Below are positions 45,547-56,718 of a stretch of DNA of 64,000 nt, piece by piece. Below the pieces are notes generated by a model that was not told where the DNA came from, made no database searches, and worked only from the letters and a program-made list of their open reading frames with translations. The stretch lies in NCBI GenBank assembly GCA_029378245.1, contig JARKIF010000004.1, positions 620,001 to 684,000 on the forward strand. The letters are read 5' to 3'. The DNA is from Roridomyces roridus. Its lineage: Eukaryota > Basidiomycota > Agaricomycetes > Agaricales > Mycenaceae. Position numbers and translations under genes: made by a program. Numbering within the stretch: position 1 is the stretch's first letter; each line of letters begins with the position of its first letter.

Positions 45547-46672
45547 ATGTCGATCCCCTCCAGATTCCAAGGCCGCTCGGGCGGCAGACCGAGCACGCCT
45601 CGCTTCAATTCCGAACGAAATTTTGCACTTCAGCAACGGATCCGCATGCTGCAGATGGAGGAGAAAATCTGCCAACATCGATTGGACATGTACAGATAAC
45701 CCGTTCTCACAGTCCCGAACGAAATAACGTCGGAAATATTCGTCTATTTCCTGCATATCCCGCCTGTCCACCATTGACAGGGCTTAGATCGCCGACATCC
45801 CTCACCCACATATGTCGCAATTGGCGGGAGATAGCCTTGGCTAACCCGAAGCTCTGGCGAGCCCTCTCAACTTTCTACAATGAATTTCACGAGGCCGATT
45901 CGGGTCGTACGGACCTGGCTGAAAAGGTCCGGATCCTGTCCGCTTTCGGTCCAGCTGGCCGCACGCGGCGAGCCAAACGAGGCATTCGGAGCGATTCTTT
46001 TGCACCGCGAACGTTGGCGGCACGTAGATTTGGAACTGGCGGCTGAGGAGGTGGCTCTCATCAAGGGGCCAATGCCACTTCTCGAGATTCTTTCTCTCGT
46101 CGTCGACGACTGGGATTACACACACCCTGCCACGACCTTTGGTGATTTCCCCCGTCTTCGGGCAGTCACGCTCGACTACGCCCGTCATGGGAGCTGGCTT
46201 CCCATTTCTCAACTCACGTCCTTGACATTTGAAGACGTTGAACAAGCCAAATATTACCTTCCCCTTCTACAAGACGCGGACAATCTGGTCCGCTTGAATT
46301 TAATTGACTGTGATACAGATGTACCTTTACAAAGCAACATCATAAGGCTGGACCGATTGGAAATGCTCGTCATCGTGCACTCTTATTTGACGGGTACTGC
46401 CAGCGCGCTATTCGAGACGTTCACCCTCCCCACGCTTCATACCCTTCACATATCTGGGAAAATCCTGGGCCCGGACCCCAACGGCTCCCTCAATCTCCTC
46501 GTCGCCCATTCTGGATGTAAATTACACCAAGTACTCGTCACCAGGGCATGCGATTTTTCAGAAGAATCCTTGCGTGCGGCCTAAGGCCTTTCCCTCTATC
46601 CCGAACATCTCTTTCGATGCCCAATATCGTTGGTCCACCGAGGCGAGGAGGGGATTACGGGACGCATTTTGA
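45547..46672 (+). pseudogene. F-box family copy 7, multiple lesions
   Basis: Starts like the others, but the coiled-coil region has frame changes, an in-frame TAA follows MYR just before the F-box, and about 4 nt are missing in the F-box (CTGCATATCCC where others have CTGCCACCATATCCC). The middle, 45880-46584, is still a clean open frame (SGSCPLSVQLAARGEPNEAF to RACDFSEESLRAA). Near the end a 7-nt insertion (TAAGGCC) adds a stop and shifts the last block; the family stop would be at 46672. No single product can join these parts. Confidence 0.85.
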
Positions 46673-47165
46673 TTGAATGTATGTGTTCATTTCCTTCCTC
46701 CCGAGTTGGAGCGCAATGAGGTTCGAATTATGTGCTCTCGGCGGACCCACCTTGGTTCCTGAACTTACTGATGCTCGTCGCACGACGTGTCAAAGAGTGG
46801 TGTGTCGCATTTCCGAGTCATCGACTCTGGAGAGCCTGACCTTCTTCCGACTAAGCCTATTCTCCTGGAGCGGACATCCATTATTATTCGAGGGCTTCTT
46901 TGGTTGGTTCCGGAGGAGTAGTGACTCCCATATGCATACGGAATTTTGCTAAAGCAGTGTTTGAATTTATTGCAGCCTTCGAGTCACTCGGTTCCTCAGA
47001 AGAGACAGGGGAAGCCGATGCAAACAGAACGCCCCTTTACACAGATTTGCCTTCTACCCGACTGAGACTCGTTACTCGTATGGTCCACCTCACATCCAAG
47101 CACTTCAAGGCCTTGCTACGGAAAATCGTACCTTTTAAACGGTGCGCCACGCCGACCTCTTCGTA
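46673..47165. other. Spacer between F-box copies 7 and 8; no gene seen
   Basis: No coding region or repeat is recognised. Confidence 0.4.
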
Positions 47166-48409
47166 ATGCACTCACAAATCATTCATCCCAGGAAGTCGAC
47201 GTCCACCTCTCCAAACTTTGTACCGCAACCTCCATCCGACTCGAGTCTCCTGGAGCGTGACGCCGTCCAGCAAGCCCCCACCGAATACAAATACCCCATC
47301 CTGTCTTTGCCATCCGAAATCACCTCCGAAATCTTCCTCCAGTTCCTGCCGTCGTACCCCGAGCGTACATCCTGCATCGGACCGTCCTCGCCGGCTCTCT
47401 TGCTGCAGGTTTGCTGCGAGTGGCGGGACGTGGCGTTGGCGACGCCTGAATTGTGGAGCACCTTCGAGGTCAAAATGGGCCATGGCGGTCCGCCGGCGGT
47501 GCATGCCCGCGATCAACGTTTGTTGGTGGAGTGGTTGGAACGGTCGAAGGATTGTCCTCTCTCCGTCGAGCTCTTTTGTACCGACGGGCCCCCCAACGCA
47601 CTGGCCGCCGCTACGCTGATCGACACTCTTGTTCGACACTCGAAGCGGTGGCAGGATATGAAGCTCTCATTTGCCTCCAAGCACCTCCACCGCATCGCAG
47701 GCTCTTTCCCCATTCTCTGCGATTTGTATTTGAGCCGGCGATCTGGGGCAACGACGGGGCAAAGTTATCTCTTCCCCGAAACTTTACCCTCCAGACGCCG
47801 AATCTGCGGAAATTGCACCTCGATCATCCCGGAGATGATTTCGATCCTTTCAAGAGCATTTTTCCCTGGTCGCAGATTACCGTCTTCGGTGGATATCTGG
47901 CCGAACACGACGCTGCTCAAGTCCTGCGCAGTGCCAAGGTGCTTGAAGAGTGTTCGATGACGCTCGTGGCTGTGGACCGCCGGCGGGATATGCCATGGGG
48001 AAACCTCGCGCCCATCCCCCCTCTTCATCATCTCAAGTCACTCGCACTGAAATCGAACTGGGATGCTCCCGGCTCAGTCGGACTTGCCAAGGCGCTGGTA
48101 AAGGCTCTTCCGGCGCTCGAGATTCTCGACGTGCAGGAGCGGCTCCTGAGTGCTGAGGACCCCGTGGGCGCGCTGTCTTTGCTGTGCCCAGCGGGGTATA
48201 CGGGGCGGCTCAAAATTCGCGGTGCGCGCACGGCAGCCGCGATGTACGAGGCAGCTTTCCCGAACGTGGAGGAGCTGGTCGTTGAGAAGTGGGTTCGCCG
48301 GCGGTGTTGCTTGTGTATTCATCACGACAGTGACGACGACTCGGATGCTGCATCAAATCTGCCAGTGGCGTTAATGGGTAGAAGGAGAGTCCGGAGAGTG
48401 AATCGTTAG
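47166..48409 (+). pseudogene. Divergent F-box-like protein, copy 8, with one frameshift
   Basis: The start at 47166 (MHSQIIHPRKSTSTSPNF) leads to an F-box (YPILSLPSEITSEIFLQFLP, CCEWRDVALATPELW). It continues in frame 1 to FPILCDLYL at about 47735, then the homologous text moves to another frame (EPAIWGNDGAKLSLPRNF, TPNLRKLHLDHPG) and runs to 48409. One G added at TATTTG-AGCC would restore a single frame of about 414 codons. A 53-nt GT-AG intron from the GTGGCAGG of KRWQDM could also reach the second frame, but it would delete the conserved RWQDMKLSF segment, so I prefer a frameshift or an assembly error. No coiled coil; acidic DDDSDAAS near the C-terminus. Confidence 0.7.
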
Positions 48410-48695
48410 TTTGTAGTACAATCACTCGGCGTCCGATATTGAATAATACCAGCAACGCGGGCCATAGCAGTGAGTGAGCCTCAGTCAGCGGCGGCCGAAT
48501 TTAGACGCGGATTCCCATAGATTCTCTGTGGCTCGCGCTCTTGAGGAATAAACAGTTTTTGTCGACTCCAGTGTTTTAAAAACGAGGAAGTCGGCCCAGC
48601 GCATTGAGTTTGAGTACCAGACCGAGATGGTCGACGAGAGCAACTCAAAATGATCCGCCATCAGACGCGCTTGCTCTTGACCACCACCATCCTCA

Positions 48696-49874
48696 ATGTC
48701 TCAACCGTATCCCAAGGCTACGCGAGCTGCGGATCGTGCTCGCGTCGCCGCAATAGACACTGAGGTTTCCGAGCTTGAAGAACGAATTCGCGTGCTGCAG
48801 CTGGAGCGAGAACCCTGCAAGCGCCGATTGGACGCGTACATATATCCAGTCCTCACACTCCCCAACGAAATCACATCCGAAATCTTCATCCATTTCCTGC
48901 CACCGTATCCTGCCTGTCCGCGCTTGAGGGGACTTGAATCGCCGACATCCCTCACCCACATTTGTCGCCAGTGGCGCGAGATAGCCTTGGCTACCCCGAA
49001 ACTCTGGCGAGCCTTCTCCACTTTCTGCACGGGGAAGGAGGCCGCGCAGGCTCGAGTCGTCCAGACTTGGCTCGACAGGTCGCGCTCTTGCCAGCTTTCG
49101 ATCCGGATGGTCATGGGTGACCTAGATGCTCTTGTAGCGATTCTTCTGCACCGCCAACGTTGGCAGAACGTAGAATTGGTGATTGCGTCCTCGGAGGCAG
49201 CTCTCATCAAGGGCCCGTTCCCGCTCCTTGAAAGCCTGTCTCTATCCGTTGACGATTTTCATTATACACACCCCACTACATCCTTCGGTGACTTTCCACG
49301 GCTTCAGGCAGTTACGGTCGACGACGCTCGCCACGGCAACTGGCTACCCGCGTCTCAATTCACAAGCCTCACATTCGAAGACGTGGCGTCGGAAAACTAC
49401 CTTCCTCTTCTCCACGGCGCGGCCAATTTGGTCCGCTTGAATCTAATCCACTGTGATGCAGGGGAACCTCCCCAAAATGGTGTCAACCTTGCTCGCCTAG
49501 AAACACTCGTCATCGTCGATGATCCGCCGGAAGGGGGAACTTCCAGCCGCCTACTGGATATGTTCACAGTCCCTGCCCTTCATTCCCTTTGTATATCCGG
49601 TGAACTCTTGGGTTCAGACCCTATTAGCTCACTCAATCTCCTCATCTCCCGCTCCGGATGCAAATTACAACAAGTCCTCGTCACCGGGGAATCGCCCAAC
49701 GTTCCAGAGAAATTCTTCCGCGCGGCCTTCCCATCCATCCCGAAAATCGCTTTCGATAGCGAATATGACTGGAGCACGAGAAGGGAATTCCGGGACGAAT
49801 TGAATATTACAGTATGTGTCCTTCCTCAACTTCTTCCTTCTAACTCAGGGCCTTTGTTTCACCAGTCGGCCTGA
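48696..49874 (+). CDS. F-box protein, copy 9 (intact, extended C-terminus)
   Basis: 392 residues from MSQPYPKATRAADRARVAAI. Coiled coil, F-box (LTLPNEITSEIFIHFLPPYP, SLTHICRQWREIALATPKLW), LRR-like middle (GPFPLLESLSLSVDDFHY, FPRLQAVTVDDA, LPASQFTSLTFEDV) and family end (AAFPSIPKIAFDSEYDW). Where relatives stop (TTTTGATTGAATG), this copy reads GAATTGAATATTACAG, so the stop is lost and about 23 residues (NITVCVLPQLLPSNSGPLF...) are added from former 3' flank, unless an intron lies there. Confidence 0.85.
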   Translation: MSQPYPKATRAADRARVAAIDTEVSELEERIRVLQLEREPCKRRLDAYIYPVLTLPNEITSEIFIHFLPPYPACPRLRGLESPTSLTHICRQWREIALATPKLWRAFSTFCTGKEAAQARVVQTWLDRSRSCQLSIRMVMGDLDALVAILLHRQRWQNVELVIASSEAALIKGPFPLLESLSLSVDDFHYTHPTTSFGDFPRLQAVTVDDARHGNWLPASQFTSLTFEDVASENYLPLLHGAANLVRLNLIHCDAGEPPQNGVNLARLETLVIVDDPPEGGTSSRLLDMFTVPALHSLCISGELLGSDPISSLNLLISRSGCKLQQVLVTGESPNVPEKFFRAAFPSIPKIAFDSEYDWSTRREFRDELNITVCVLPQLLPSNSGPLFHQSA

Positions 49875-52034
49875 AACTTCAGGCGCAACACCAAAAATAT
49901 CGTAGCCTCTAAAACAAATATCACTCGCTTCTCGTGACTGTGTGTGAATCTCAAAGTCTGCACGTTTGACGGTCTTACATTAGCCTCGATTGACCTTGCA
50001 CTTCTGCCGTCGAGTTCGGGTATCCATGCGTCAAGACGACCATCCTGACATGGCTACATAACGCGCTCGCTGTAAGTTTTTCACTTTCAGCCCAAAGGTG
50101 ATTTCGGGGTACATATACGATTCGGAATAGATAGAATAAATGCGAAAAGGATGAGATATCCATGACTAAGATGGCTAGGGGACCTCGAGCACAGGGCAGC
50201 TGAGGCCCGCATCGCCGAGACCCAACAAGCGTAAATCGATTATATGTAACAGCCACGCCTCCGTCCGCTTCCCCAGTATCCGCAAGCCCAAACCGCCCTC
50301 CACCCTTCACCCTCCGACCTTGACAAATTTGGCTCTCTGGAGTGCTGCCACAAGTGGAGCGAGAATCTAGCTTGCCGGAGCCCTCGATGACGGCCCAAGG
50401 AGCAGCGCCAATGCGTTCTTCTGGATCGGCGGAGGCTCGTCCCTCACCCTCCTCATCCGAACTCTCCCCGTCCTTGACTAATCGCACCGCAACGACGCAA
50501 GCTTGCACCAACGAGGGCGCCCTTAGTGAGCTGCGGCACATGACGCAAGATCCAGCTCGCTACAGGCTGGTGCTGATTTCTGGCGAGGAGGGTCTTTTCG
50601 TCTCCGTGCTTGGCGAGTGCGAGAGGTAGCAGGGGGTGTTGTCCTTGTGCCTGCCTCAGCACAGTAATGGGAAACACGGCAGAAGGTGGATAACGGATGT
50701 AGGCGCGCTATGACTGATTCTTGAAGGTCCATGAACGTGAAATGAGATGAAATGGAGGCAGGGACAGAGGCGGACGCTGAGGTGCGCACCGAGCCTCGCA
50801 CGGAGGGAATGCAGCGGCAGTGGACCACCGCCTTGTATGTCTTGGTCCGAAGGCCGGGCGCTCGTCCTACGACAACAGGAAAGAGAAAGAGGGGACGTTG
50901 GCCTTCCTTCTCATGGCATGACGAGGGTGGACTGGATGGCAACGGGCTCAATAGCCAGATAATACGAAATCAGTTAGGGTGGACGACGGACGAGAATGGA
51001 GGGAGCTCACCTCAGGCTACACGACACGACCGACGCGGGTGGCAAATCCGGCATATGGGGACATCAAGTTCAGGGAGTGAGGCTCGCCCAAGGTGATAAG
51101 AGCAGAGGCGCGGTACTCCCCAACGAGCCCGCACAGCGTCTAGATGCAAGAGGACATTGAGCAGGTACCGAGTCGGAATTCTGCATCGTCAGGAAGAGTC
51201 GGATACCGCGCCCGTCTCCCCGAAATTCTATGCTCTGTTGTCCGCATATGCCGTCCCAGTCTCGGACCGTTGCTGGAACGATGCCATAGAAGAAGAAACT
51301 TGTGGTGCATCCAGACGGAGGGAGGATAGAGCAGGCACTACTCCCTTTTCCGAGCTCTGGCGATAGGTCTACAATACCAGCTCAGACGTCGTGCGAGCCT
51401 TGAGAACGAAGGACACGCACCTGAAGCAGAAGAACGTCACCAACGCAGAATTGTCATTTGTGCGTTTGCTGGACACGGGAGTCATCTGTAGATGGGTTCA
51501 GTGGGAGGACGATGCTGAAAGGAGGAACAAGACGTACCCTGACACAAAAGATCTAGACCTCATAGGAGTCTTTTGACGACAAAAACGATACGCCTGGACC
51601 CAGTTGGGGCGTGATACGCAGCTTGCTTTGAGCGGCTACTTACTTTGACGACGTCTGTATGGATGGCGAAGCAGAAGAAGAAGAGGTGGCTTGGCCGTTC
51701 TCAGAGTCTCTAGCAGGCGCCACCGCCGAGGTGCCGTCACAACCTGCCGGGGGAGTGGAAGGCCAGAACGATGTGGAGCGCACAAGATCGCGCCTTTCTA
51801 TTCCGGTATCTAGCCCAGGAAAAAGACAAATGCGTTCGAGCTTGACAGAAAGCGAGATCATAGATGGCCAAAGAAGAAAACAGAGAGGCTCGGATGCAAT
51901 TGACCGCATCACCGACTCCCGACTTGGTCTCGACTGCCTTGACCAATACTCGAGTACATCCACTCAGAGCGGTAAGTTCTACTACAACTTGGAACCCCTG
52001 CACGCGTAAACTGAAGTCCGTGCTTCAAAGCTTC
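49875..52034. other. Stretch between F-box copies 9 and 10; possible unrecognised minus-strand gene
   Basis: No family is recognised. On the minus strand a perfect GTAAGT donor follows SPSIQTSSK at about 51647, and further believable splice sites bound short open pieces (for example RTNDNSALVTFFCFR before GTGCGT). An open stretch at about 50541-49975 begins SSLRAPSLVQACVVAVRLVK. I cannot join these into one frame, so this is only a candidate locus. Confidence 0.3.
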
Positions 52035-53147
52035 ATGTCTCATCCAGATGCAATGGCCGCTCGAGCAGCAGACCGCGCACGGGTTGTCGCAATAGCGGCC
52101 GAGATCGACCAGTTCGAGCAACGCATTCGCGCGCTACAGGTGGAACAGGATTTTTTTCAACACCGGTTGGACGCGTACGAGTATCCAGTCCTCACACTTC
52201 CCAACGAAATCGTCTCCGAAATCTTCATCCATTTCCTGCCAACATATCCCCACTGTCCGCCGATGAAGGGCCGCGAGTCACCGACTACCCTCACACACAT
52301 CTGTCGCAGGTGGCACGAGATAGCCTTGGCTACCCCGAAGCTCTGGCGAGCCATCGCTGTTTTCTACACACAAAAAAGGACCAAGCAGACTCGGCTTGTA
52401 CAGACCTGGCTGAACAGGTCCGGATCTTGTCCGCTTTCAATCCGACTAGGCCCCAGTGATCTTGTGTCAAAGGAGGCCTTCTTAGCAATCCTTTTGCACA
52501 GTGAACGGTGGCACCACGTAGAACTGGGAATGCCGGCCCCGGAGGTGGCTCTCATAAAGGGGCCCATGCCGCTCCTTGAAAGCTTCTCTCTTGAGGTTGA
52601 CCGATCGGATTACACGCACCCCGCTACAACTTTTGGCGACTTCCCCCGGCTGCGATCACTTACGCTCGACAACGCAGGTGATGCGAGGTGGCTCCCCATA
52701 TCTCAACTCACAACCCTGACATTCCAAGATGTGCACCACCTTACCAACTGCCTTCCTCTCCTCCGAGACGCGGTGAACCTAGTTCACTTGTCTCTAATCG
52801 ACTGTACTATTGTACCTCCCCAGTCAAACAACATCACCCTCACCCGGGTACAAACCTTCGCCATGATACAGTGCCTCGCTGGCCCCCACATGCTCGATAT
52901 TCTCACCCTCCCTGCGCTCTGTACCCTTCGAATGCCCGCTGGAGGGTTGGGCCTCGACCCCATCAACTCCCTCACCTCCTTCATCTCCCGCTCCGGGTGC
53001 AAATTACAAAAAGTCGTCTTCACCAGGCCAGTTCACCGTTCAGAGAAGTCGCTTCTTGCGGCCTTCCCCACCATCCCGCATTTCCAGATTAAAGATGATG
53101 TGTACTCGATGCACTCGCAGTCTGAAGCCGAGGACGATTCTGATTGA
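52035..53147 (+). CDS. F-box protein, copy 10 (intact)
   Basis: 370 residues from MSHPDAMAARAADRARVVAI; the frame is open further upstream, but this ATG matches the family start and follows the shared TTCAAAGCTTC. Coiled coil, F-box (LTLPNEIVSEIFIHFLPTYP, TLTHICRRWHEIALATPKLW), LRR-like part (GPMPLLESFSLEVDRSDY, FPRLRSLTLDNA, LPISQLTTLTFQDV) and C-terminal block (SGCKLQKVVFTR, AAFPTIPHFQI) ending in an acidic EAEDDSD tail unlike its neighbours. Predicted SCF receptor. Confidence 0.85.
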   Translation: MSHPDAMAARAADRARVVAIAAEIDQFEQRIRALQVEQDFFQHRLDAYEYPVLTLPNEIVSEIFIHFLPTYPHCPPMKGRESPTTLTHICRRWHEIALATPKLWRAIAVFYTQKRTKQTRLVQTWLNRSGSCPLSIRLGPSDLVSKEAFLAILLHSERWHHVELGMPAPEVALIKGPMPLLESFSLEVDRSDYTHPATTFGDFPRLRSLTLDNAGDARWLPISQLTTLTFQDVHHLTNCLPLLRDAVNLVHLSLIDCTIVPPQSNNITLTRVQTFAMIQCLAGPHMLDILTLPALCTLRMPAGGLGLDPINSLTSFISRSGCKLQKVVFTRPVHRSEKSLLAAFPTIPHFQIKDDVYSMHSQSEAEDDSD

Positions 53148-53774
53148 ATGCGTGCGTAGTTCAGCTCTTTTACATTTCAATTTGAGCTCTGATTCGGGTT
53201 GTGTCAAGTAGAATCGAGCGGAGGATAGGGTCCACGAGTTTAGGATCATGTATCGCCTGCGATTAGTTTGTATATTGACATTGGAGCTTCAATCCTGAGA
53301 TGCAGTTGGAGACGCAAATGATGATAGTCCGGCTGCATTGACTTGAAAGTTGATAGCGAGGGCACATGCTGTTCCAGGATGGGACCGGGATGCGGCAGCA
53401 GCCTCAAGTTCACTCCTACCAAACTGAGTTGAACCCCGGGTATCATTTCTTTTTCTTTTTACGACTGCATTGCATTCGGGATTAGTAGCATTAACGCGAA
53501 GTTGATATCAGCCCGGGTTTCGACGCGGAAATAATAACAATGGATTTTGATGCTCAGCATTGGAGATGGACAACTTGGAGCATATCTTCCCCGTGCGCAT
53601 TGAGCTGAGGATCCGGTGTGGGAGCAGTTAAGTAGTAGTAGATTCGAGCATCAAGATAATTCTATGTAGCTGCAAGCCACTGTACAATAGATTACAACTG
53701 TCCAGATATAATGTACTTATTCCGAACCGTTAATACAATAAATACAACCCATCAACGTCGTCCGGGCTCATTCC
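53148..53774. other. Convergent spacer; no gene seen
   Basis: 3' flanks of F-box copy 10 (+) and the acidic-tail protein (-). No feature recognised. Confidence 0.5.
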
Positions 53775-54558
53775 CTAGTCTTCGTCTAAAAGATCGTCAT
53801 GAAACTGCCGCCAGTCGATAGTAGCCGCAGGATCTTCCTCCTCGATCCAAATCGTCCTGTCCTCCTCCTCCTCCTCTTCCTCATAGAGCGCCCACGAACG
53901 CTCACGGTCCCAGTCCCATTTGTGCTCGTGCTCGTACTTGTCCCAAATAACGCGAGGGTTATACTGCACCAATGCCGAGGGAAGCGGCATCGACTGAACG
54001 GACGTGGGGCGCCCGTGCGAGCGCTTGGTTGGGAAGTACAGACGGAAGATGGATTCAGTCGAGTCCCCGAGAAGAAGGAACGACTGGGGCCGTTGATTCG
54101 GCGTGGGATGATCAATGGGTTCGACGAAGAATGAGGTCGAGTTTGGGGAGGCGTCGAATGGGTCCAGGACGGTGTGTTTTTCGTAACTATTAGCCAAGTT
54201 AGAGGAAAGTCGGGACTGTAAAGGAAAGGGAGACCAACCTGATAGGGACATCGTAGTGTCGACGTTCGGAGCGTGATTGAATCCGCTCCAGCAAGCGGTA
54301 TGGGAACTCTATAATGGAAGAACGTCGTCTTTGTTTGCGTGTATTCTCGGGAAGTGTCATGGTGGGCGTGGGAGATGATGCGGTCCTTTGACGACGCGTG
54401 AGGCTGCGAAGCGCCTTGTCGCGCATTGACAATTTTAAAAAGTCGTCCGAAGGCGTGGACGAAGGAACGGAAGGGAGTGGGCTGCAATGGGATGAACCAG
54501 CCATCGCACGCAGTCCAGAAGAGAAGAAGTCCGAGTAGGTGCGGTTGGAGGGGGTCAT
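53775..54558 (-). CDS. Small protein of unknown function with acidic, Trp-rich C-terminus
   Basis: Two exons, 54558-54239 and 54186-53775, joined at PIS-YEKHTVLDPFDASPNS, about 243 residues. The N-terminal half is Ser/Arg-rich (RRQRTASSPTPTM, KQRRRSSIIEFPYRLLERI). The C-terminal half is ordered-looking and acidic (VIWDKYEHEHKWDWDRERSW, EEEEEEEDRTIWIEEEDP, DWRQFHDDLLDED). I do not recognise the family. The start MTPSNRTYSDF is chosen over an upstream in-frame ATG because the latter is only seven codons away and in no better context. It is a single-copy gene within the F-box array. Confidence 0.7.
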
Positions 54559-54909
54559 GATACTTTGGCCCACAAGCACCCTCAGACGGTGTTTTATAGA
54601 TTCGCGAGCAGTGGCCTCCGAGGGAGTCAGGCGGTGTAGGGCTGAGCCCCCAAATCAGCTATCAAGATGCAGGCATGGCATCCCGCGAAAAATATCGCCA
54701 CCGTGTTAGTTTTTACGGAAGCTCTGCTGATCTATGAACCTTGGATGCGCAGAACAGTGAAAGATCCGAAATCAGAGAAGCAGAGATAATCCTTGAAACT
54801 GATTCGCCCGGACAAGGCGGTGATGACAGAACAGCGGCCATTGGAGGACATTTGGACGGACAGAGTTGGGGGAGATAGAGAGACGCCGTCGTTTCACTTG
54901 TATTTAGAT
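54559..54909. other. Spacer between two minus-strand genes
   Basis: Holds the promoter side of the acidic-tail protein and the 3' flank of COA6. No other feature recognised. Confidence 0.4.
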
Positions 54910-55242
54910 TCATTGCTTATTCTGTGTGTTGGCTTGAGCAAGCATGTCTTTTTGCTGGAACGCAAGCTTGCGCCGCTGGTTAAAGTAGGTTATCTGGAGG
55001 CAGGATCAGTCTGAATCATCTCTCAAGAACACCGAGACACCTACCCAACTCTGAGCACATGTTTTATGGTAAACATTATCTTCGGATGAGCACGCCTTGC
55101 TCTCCGTTCCAGCCATAACGATGCCTTCTCCGTCCAGGCACGAAAAATAGGCATCCCGAGCCTCCCAGCATTTCTGGCGCTCTTGACGCGTCGGAGGATT
55201 CGGATCTTCGGGCTGAGAGTTGCCGAATGGCCACCAACCCAT
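54910..55242 (-). CDS. COA6: Cytochrome c oxidase assembly factor 6
   Basis: Mitochondrial intermembrane-space protein that helps deliver copper to Cox2 for complex IV assembly. Exons 55242-55045 and 54993-54910 (intron GTAGGT...CTCCAG) give about 93 residues: MGWWPFGNSQPED, then RQKCWEARDAYFSCLD and CSSEDNVYHKTCAQSW-ITYFNQRRKLAFQQ. The twin-cysteine pattern is CX9C followed by CX10C, the COA6 signature, and SWxxYFxxRR closes the fold as in the family. Length is normal. The frame is open upstream, but MGWWPFG is the natural short N-terminus; import would use the disulfide-relay route without a cleaved presequence. Confidence 0.92.
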
Positions 55243-56666
55243 CGGCGGAATATCAAAGGGTGGAGTTACACGAAGGGAGGTGCGGACGCGGAAGGAGGGC
55301 GAGACGAGTCGTCCCGAAATGGAAGTGTGGCTGTACACTGCCATCACCTCTCCTCGACCCACTGCCCAGTGCCTGTTTTCGTGTTGATGTATGCGCCCCA
55401 AAGTTTGCAGATGGAGGAAAATTGTATCTCGGGCTTATGGTGAGTCTGAGTCTGCCCGTACTCGAGGTTTACTGCCAGAGCCGCATAGATCCCTCGAGAC
55501 GGGGAGCAAAACTTCATCGGAAACTGACCGCTTTCCCTAGGCTTGGCGCCGTGCATGCTGTTGGTACATTGAACCTCGATCGTCACGTTCGGGACAAGGC
55601 CGATCTCACCTGAGCTTCTCCCTCTGCATCCACATTGCAAGTCCCAACACCCTCGAAACGAGCTTTCCCCCACGAGTTGACGCTATTTTGGAACCTCTTC
55701 CTCCGCAAGCAGGCTTTCATGGGGCTCACCGTCCCGTTAGTGGATGTATCTTCGCTCGGAGTTGGAGACGACCCGAGCCAAGCCTGATGCGTGCTCTACA
55801 CGCGCAGCGGTGTTCTGGCGTCCACTCAGACGTCCATCGTATCCGTGACGCTTCTGCCTCTACCTGCCTCTCTTTCGGATGCCCGCAGCCATTCACCGTG
55901 GCATTAGCTTCCCAACGTCGAGTCACTATCGCTCGATCTCCGCACACCATTCAACGCTTCTACGACCCGTCGCCGTTCTTGTGGAGCAAGTCCTCTTGGG
56001 CGGTGCTTGAGCTGCATTCGCGCCAGCCGCCTCTGCGTCGCCCCCATACGACACTGCAAGGTCATCAGTACCGAAGCTGGCCAGTGTACAGAGATACGTG
56101 GCGTGGTAGCACAACCGCCATCAATGGGAACGAAGGGAGAGGGTCGCCGGGTGGCGCTCAGCCTCAATATCTGGACCACTGGCGCGGAGTATGGACGTAG
56201 CTCCAGGGGATGTGCTGGTGGTGATATTTGCCGACGAGTGCTGTGACTCGTGTCAATCGAGGCAAGGCCTTTTCTCAGCCCTTATCTGCTATTTGAGAGG
56301 TTCGTCGTGCGGCTCAATCCTGAGCCTATATTAACTGGCCCTAGCTCATTTCACTCTCCAATACTCCGAGGATGAACTTGGGCACAGGGCGGGATTTTGA
56401 TGTGTAGTGGGCATCTTTGCATCCGGAGTGATCAATATGAGGTGTGCTTTTCTTCGCTGTACCGACCAGACGATGACTGATGGGTTGTGCAGATTATACA
56501 TGGCCTGAATTGAATTGCTCATTGACTGCCAGTTTCCCCGAGCCCGACGCGCCAAGCCTCCGCACACGAGATCACTGCTGACACTCGTTTACCCCTTTCG
56601 GCAACACCCGTTTTCCCGTCTTGTCTCCACGGATAATTGGCGCGGCTCTGGCGTCGCGCTACATGC
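55243..56666. other. Region between COA6 and the DUF3533 gene; no gene supported
   Basis: A minus-strand open stretch at about 55617-55344 (VPNVTIEVQCTNSMHGAKPR) is the only coding-like piece; I cannot connect it to a start or an upstream exon. The plus-strand open frame at 55688-56200 has no family marks. Confidence 0.35.
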
Positions 56667-56673
56667 TATATAA
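56667..56673 (+). promoter_or_regulatory. TATA box of the DUF3533 gene
   Basis: TATATAA, 46-52 bases upstream of the ATG at 56719. Confidence 0.6.
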
Positions 56674-56718
56674 TGGCTCGCGTTTACACCACACTCATCA
56701 TCCTCCCCATCGCCTCTC

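Noticed and set aside
47453..47760. Alternative start of F-box copy 8 in the second frame
   Set aside because: Upstream of about 47735 this frame reads Arg/Gly-rich nonsense, while the F-box homology lies in the other frame.
55688..56200. 170-codon plus-strand open frame
   Set aside because: No recognisable motif, and minus-strand frames are equally open; not supported as a gene.
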